Part shown: positions 60,387-64,000 of the stretch, piece after piece
Layout: each line of letters opens with the position of its first letter
How positions within the stretch are numbered: the first letter of the stretch is position 1
Assembly (NCBI GenBank): GCA_015067435.1
Contig: SVMM01000009.1
Span: 1 to 64,000, forward strand
DNA from: Oscillospiraceae bacterium
GTDB lineage: Bacteria > Bacillota > Clostridia > Oscillospirales > Oscillospiraceae
Direction: 5' to 3'
Length of the DNA: 64,000 nucleotides
Made by a program: the position numbers and the translations under genes
Notes under the pieces: model-generated
Database searches by the model: none
The model's input: the letters and a program-made list of their open reading frames with translations, nothing else
What the model was told of the DNA's origin: nothing

Positions 60387-62033
60387 ATGCAAGTGGAGCG
60401 GCTTGTGCCAGCAAAGGAATCGCTGACGGTCGAATTCAAAAGCGATAAAAAAGCCATTTCCGACGAGGTTATCATTGATGCCGTGGTCGCTTTTGCAAAC
60501 ACAGAGGGGGGCGAGCTTTTTCTGGGCGTTGAGGATGATGGGAAAATCACCGGCATTCACCCGTCGCACAGGGATATTACACAGCTTGCGGCATTTATCG
60601 CGAACAAGACCATTCCCCCGCAGTCGGTACGCGTCGAACTGCTGGATGAGGCATATCCAGTGATCCGCATACAGGTGGCAAAGAGTTTTAGCATTGTCGC
60701 GTCTTCATCGGGTAAAACCCAGCGCCGCCAGATCAAGGCGGATGGAACGCCGGAAAACGTGCCGATGTACCCTTACGAGTATAATACGCGCCTGAGCGGT
60801 CTGTCCTTGTTGGATTATTCCGTTCTGCCGGTTCCCAATGCGAGCTACGATGATTTGGACCCTGTACAGCGGGAGCATCTGCGCAATATATTGCGAAGCT
60901 ATAACGGTGAAAAAACGCTGCTTGAATTGGGTGATGAAGAGCTTGACAAGGCGCTTCGTCTGGTTACGACTGTAAACGATCGGTTAGTTCCGACCTTTAC
61001 GGGAATGCTGTTGATTGGCAGACAGGAGAAAATATTGCAATACATTCCGACTGCCGAGGCGGCGTACATTGCCTTTGCGGGAACGGAAATCACGGTAAAC
61101 CAGACATTTTACCTTCCTCTGTTATCCGCGTTGGAGCGGATATTTGAGTTTGTCGATGCCAGAAACTCCGAGCGGGAGATGACCGCAGGCCTGTTTCGGC
61201 TTACGATCCCCGACTTTGATCGCCGTGCCGTGCGCGAGGCGATCATTAATGCATTTGTGCATCGGGACTACACAAGAATGGGTCGCGTGATCGTACAGTT
61301 GGATGACGATGGTCTCTCCATCACCAACCCGGGCGGCTTTATCGACGGTGTTACCATAGATAATATTTTGACGGTGGAGCCTCACGGGCGCAATCCTGCC
61401 CTGGCTGATGCGTTGAAGCGGATCGGTATGGCAGAACGTTCCGGCAGAGGCGTGGATCGTATTTTTGAGGGTTCCTTGTTGTATGGCCGTCCGCTGCCCG
61501 ACTATTCTGAGACGTCCTCAACTGCTGTACGTCTTTTTATCCCACGGGGAGTGCCAGACGAAAACTTCATCCGTATGGTATCAGAACAACAACAGCGCCG
61601 CGGGACGCTGCTCCCGTTCAATACCCTGCTGATTCTAAATGAACTCAAGCAGTTTCGCCGCATGTCGATTTCGGAGATTTCGGAGGCAACGCACATTTCG
61701 GAGGCAAAGACGCGTGCAACCGTGGAGCGCATGGCGGAAGCCGGACTGCTGGAGCCTACGGGAAGCGGAAAGAGCAGGGCTTATATTTTGAGCGCCAAAG
61801 CATATCAGGATAAGGCGGCTTATGTGCGGCAGACCGATATTGAAGCTGTGCGTTATCCAGAGCTGGTGCTGAAGCTGGCGGACGCAAAGAAGACCATCAC
61901 GAGAAAGGACGTGATTGAGCTTCTGCATGTTACGCCGCCGCAGGCATATCGCATCTTACAGAAGCTGGAAGAACGCGGCGAATTGATTAGGGAAGGGACA
62001 ACACGGAATACAACATACCATAGAAAAGGATGA
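60387..62033 (+). CDS. AlbA_2-domain ATP-binding regulator
   Basis: A 548-residue protein (or 546 from GTG 60393, better spaced from AGGAGGGG). Residues 5-120 are an AlbA_2/Schlafen-type domain (LTVEFKSDKK, VVAFANTEGGELFLGV). The middle has a GHKL-like HATPase_c_4 part (AVREAIINAFVHRDYTR, GIGMAERSGRGVDRIF-like block). The C-terminus has two winged helices (MSISEISEATHISEAKTRAT and ITRKDVIELLHVTPPQAY). It probably binds the 22-bp repeat in its own promoter. Such genes are often annotated as RecG-like helicases, wrongly. Confidence 0.85.
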   Translation: MQVERLVPAKESLTVEFKSDKKAISDEVIIDAVVAFANTEGGELFLGVEDDGKITGIHPSHRDITQLAAFIANKTIPPQSVRVELLDEAYPVIRIQVAKSFSIVASSSGKTQRRQIKADGTPENVPMYPYEYNTRLSGLSLLDYSVLPVPNASYDDLDPVQREHLRNILRSYNGEKTLLELGDEELDKALRLVTTVNDRLVPTFTGMLLIGRQEKILQYIPTAEAAYIAFAGTEITVNQTFYLPLLSALERIFEFVDARNSEREMTAGLFRLTIPDFDRRAVREAIINAFVHRDYTRMGRVIVQLDDDGLSITNPGGFIDGVTIDNILTVEPHGRNPALADALKRIGMAERSGRGVDRIFEGSLLYGRPLPDYSETSSTAVRLFIPRGVPDENFIRMVSEQQQRRGTLLPFNTLLILNELKQFRRMSISEISEATHISEAKTRATVERMAEAGLLEPTGSGKSRAYILSAKAYQDKAAYVRQTDIEAVRYPELVLKLADAKKTITRKDVIELLHVTPPQAYRILQKLEERGELIREGTTRNTTYHRKG

Positions 62034-62135
62034 AGACTGAAATCCCGCAGAAGGGTGCAAAAAGTGCCATCAAAGATGAAAATTGCCGCTCTGCGAGTCA
62101 CATCGGCTCGCCAGAGCGGCGATTCAACATAATAT

Positions 62136-62504
62136 TCAATGTGACTTATTGCCGGATGTATCCAATGTGGCCAGATATGCCGCGAGGATCGCAATGAACT
62201 CGGAGGCGGTCGGTCGGCTGTAGAGCCGATGCCTGGCGAGTTCACACAGAAGCTCCGGGTTGCTGAGCCAAGCAGTATTGGAGGCGCGGCGAAGACTGCG
62301 CTCTACCGTGCGCCAGTTGGTTCCGTATTCCTTCGCGACGGCGGGGTAGAGGATCTTGGTCGCGTAGGTGACCGACCCAGGCTGCCCTGCGGCTATCCGT
62401 ATCGCATATGCGGCGTGAAAAAAGCTGACGGACGACGCGTTCAGCCCCAGACGATACAGGATATCATAAACTTCGCTATTTTGCATTTGCAATGCTGTTT
62501 TCAT
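62136..62504 (-). CDS. Orphan Spo0A C-terminal-like DNA-binding protein
   Basis: A 122-residue protein that is almost only a Spo0A effector domain: ATKILYPAVAKEYGTNWRTV, ERSLRRASNTAW and RPTASEFIAILAAYL align with the Spo0A blocks ITKxLYPdIAKK, VERAIRHAIEVAW and KPTNSEFIAMVAD as I recall them. It has no receiver domain. The ATG at 62504 follows ACGGGAGGC. It is encoded on the island, opposite to its neighbours. It could compete with or mimic Spo0A at 0A boxes. Confidence 0.82.
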   Translation of the reverse strand: MKTALQMQNSEVYDILYRLGLNASSVSFFHAAYAIRIAAGQPGSVTYATKILYPAVAKEYGTNWRTVERSLRRASNTAWLSNPELLCELARHRLYSRPTASEFIAILAAYLATLDTSGNKSH

Positions 62505-62705
62505 AGTTGCCTCCCGTTTGTCAACAAATTCAGCCTGATTCGGCTCTACATAACTTATTTGAGGAAAAGACAAATTTGTGACATTTATTGGTCCAAAAAA
62601 TCAAATTATCCCAAATAGGTAGTGCTAACTATACCTAACTGGGCGTTCACCTTTTACCTGAAGGGAAATATAATAATACCTATCAGGAACAGGGAGGGAT
62701 CAAGC

Positions 62706-63038
62706 TTGAACACAGCGCCAGAGGGAAAATGCGTCGCAAACAACATTGCTTATTACAGAAGAAAATCCGGGTTGACACAAAAGGAACTGGGAGATATGAT
62801 CAACTGCTCAGGGAACTACATATCGCGCGTTGAGTGTCTGGATCGGGGCGTCAGCGTTACGATGCTGATCCGGATTGCGAAGGCGCTGAATGTCAGCTGT
62901 GATGCGCTGGTGCATGAGAAGCAGCCCGGGGATAATGTCCAAAATGTCTGTGCGCTTCTATATGATTGCCCGGACGCGTTTGTTGAACAAGTGGAAGAAA
63001 TGATCCGTATCATGAAAAAGCTTTCAACGGTGAGATAG
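62706..63038 (+). CDS. XRE-family regulator
   Basis: A 110-residue protein with a Cro/C1 helix-turn-helix (NNIAYYRRKSGLTQKELGDM, then GNYISRVECLDRGVSVTMLI). The start is probably the TTG at 62706 after GGGAGGGATC; the longer frame is unlikely. It lies five bases before the sigma factor gene, so it probably shares its transcript. Confidence 0.8.
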   Translation: MNTAPEGKCVANNIAYYRRKSGLTQKELGDMINCSGNYISRVECLDRGVSVTMLIRIAKALNVSCDALVHEKQPGDNVQNVCALLYDCPDAFVEQVEEMIRIMKKLSTVR

Positions 63039-63043
63039 AGAAT

Positions 63044-63637
63044 ATGAACAAAAAACCGAAGACGATGGACGATATTGCGAACAGCGAGTGGCTGGACAGC
63101 GTTATTCTTGAAAACTATAGTCGTGTTAAGAAAACAGCGTATTATACGGCGATCGGTCATGGATGCCGTTCACCAGAGCAATGGGCGGAGGATATGACGC
63201 AGGAGGTTTTCCTCCGCCTGAGCGCGCTCATGCATAAACAGAAGCTACAGGAGCACCCGAACATTACTGCGTGGCTGCTGAAAACGCTTGCAAATGTGAT
63301 CGGCTCGGACTGGCAGAAGAAATCCCGGCAGGAGATCCCGGTTGCCGAGGTTTGGTCGATTCGCCGTGAGCCGGTGTGCAGTATGGAGATCACGGATGAA
63401 TTGTTTCCTGCAGGGCTGACGGCGGAGGAACGTGAAATCCTGCTTCTCTGCCGATGTCAGGGATTATCCCATGAGGAGACCGCAAACCGCCTCGGCATTT
63501 CCCTTGAGGCGTCGCGCAAACGGTTGCAGCGCGCGGAAGCAAAGTATCGAAAAATCGTGCGGGATTCGACGCGTTTCGATGGAATCAGACAAAGCGAGAA
63601 TCCTATACTCTGCAAAGGAGGTGCGGAAAATGTCTGA
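63044..63637 (+). CDS. ECF-type sigma-70 factor
   Basis: A 197-residue sigma factor with region 2 (ENYSRVKKTAYYTAIGHGCR, DMTQEVFLRL) and region 4 (LTAEEREILLLCRCQGLSHE, ANRLGISLEASRKRLQRAE). No region 3, so it is of ECF type. It overlaps the next gene by eight bases. The target promoter is unknown. Confidence 0.88.
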   Translation: MNKKPKTMDDIANSEWLDSVILENYSRVKKTAYYTAIGHGCRSPEQWAEDMTQEVFLRLSALMHKQKLQEHPNITAWLLKTLANVIGSDWQKKSRQEIPVAEVWSIRREPVCSMEITDELFPAGLTAEEREILLLCRCQGLSHEETANRLGISLEASRKRLQRAEAKYRKIVRDSTRFDGIRQSENPILCKGGAENV

Positions 63638-64000
63638 TGCCCACAACGACCCGATGCATGGCAGAACCGGGGAGGAACTGGAGCAAATATCGGGACAGGG
63701 GAGTTCCAATGAGAACTCCGCAAGGTGGCTGACAGGCGAATTGGACAAGCTGCTTCAGAACGGATTCGGGGAGAGCGTCGACGTGGATGAGCTGGACGCG
63801 CTGCTGGATCGTCTGGACGAGGCTGTGCCCGACCAGCCGGACGTCGCTGCCTTCGACGCGGAAGAGGGACTGCGCCGTTTTCACGAGCGGCTGGAGGAAC
63901 GGGAAGCGCGCGAGGGCGACCAAACTGCCGCGAGGAGTTTTGGCTCCTCCGTGCAACCGTACCGTAAACATGGCTTTTTCAAAACCGTTTTGATCGCCGC
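63630..64000 (+). CDS. Probable anti-sigma partner, partial
   Basis: The first 123 residues are in the window. An ATG overlapping the sigma stop follows AAAGGAGG. The N-terminal part is acidic and helical (LDKLLQNGFGESVDVDELDA), then a basic stretch and the first residues of a probable membrane segment (FFKTVLIAA). Co-translation with the sigma gene and this layout suggest a membrane anti-sigma factor; the Cys/His zinc motif of classical ones is absent in the visible part. Confidence 0.6.
   Translation, partial: MSDAHNDPMHGRTGEELEQISGQGSSNENSARWLTGELDKLLQNGFGESVDVDELDALLDRLDEAVPDQPDVAAFDAEEGLRRFHERLEEREAREGDQTAARSFGSSVQPYRKHGFFKTVLIA

Larger units (their letters stand above)
55505..64000. 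mobile_element. Left end of an integrative island at tRNA-Val
   Basis: Next to tRNA-Val stand a tyrosine integrase, an excisionase-like gene, a second tyrosine recombinase, an RNA array, several regulators and a sigma/anti-sigma-like pair. Codon use is mixed and gene density low. The right end is outside the window, so no flanking repeat can be shown and conjugation genes, if any, are not visible. Confidence 0.75.

Overview
The window reads as a chromosome segment of a high-GC gut Firmicute, most likely class Clostridia, family Oscillospiraceae/Ruminococcaceae. The reasons are sigma-A promoters (TTGACA-N17-TATAAT type) with strong GGAGG ribosome sites, a CIRCE-controlled groESL operon, an ffs-dnaX-ybaB cluster, an S-layer-homology (SLH) surface protein, a 2-hydroxyacyl-CoA dehydratase pair typical of amino-acid fermenters, and an orphan Spo0A-type DNA-binding domain. 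No taxonomic marker fixes the species.

Layout. 0-23 kb is GC-rich core: end of a probable dehydratase activator, a DUF6076 protein, a GH13 alpha-glucosidase, argS, a GAPDH with an unusual cofactor loop, both dehydratase subunits, an ABC-2 exporter, a zinc-ribbon membrane protein, a MacB-like ABC/FtsX pair, a lipoprotein and a giant glycine-rich SLH protein. 23.5-31 kb is lower in GC and looks acquired. It starts with a broken LlaJI-type restriction gene, then carries an Rrf2-controlled cluster (SnoaL-like protein, Rrf2, PNPOx-ferredoxin, Zn-macrodomain, class M sirtuin), then a serine-recombinase fragment and a leftward set of small genes (SfsA, cupin, a frameshifted gene, a TIGR04076-like fragment). 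31-35 kb holds a two-component system, a 28-residue membrane peptide, an epimerase behind 11-bp phased repeats, and a MerR/TipAS regulator.

35.4-45.8 kb is a compact prophage-like element: large serine integrase, repressor and Cro-like pair, small genes, a second serine recombinase, a lipoprotein, then terminase large subunit, portal, holin and amidase joined directly. Capsid, protease, connector and tail genes are all absent. Core genes follow: tRNA-Ala, SRP RNA, dnaX, ybaB, groESL, a cstA transporter behind a near-perfect cre site, an M32 carboxypeptidase and a tRNA Met-Glu-Val cluster. From 55.5 kb to the window end a second mobile island abuts the tRNA-Val 3' end. It carries two tyrosine recombinases, an excisionase, three tandem promoter-driven copies of an unidentified structured RNA, an AlbA_2 regulator under a 22-bp inverted repeat, a Spo0A_C-like protein, an XRE regulator and a sigma/anti-sigma-like pair.

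The best candidates for something undescribed are the three-copy RNA array (59.3-60.2 kb), the capsid-less terminase-portal-lysis element (35.4-45.8 kb), and the sirtuin/macrodomain cluster that lacks the usual lipoyl-carrier partner (24.3-28.1 kb).
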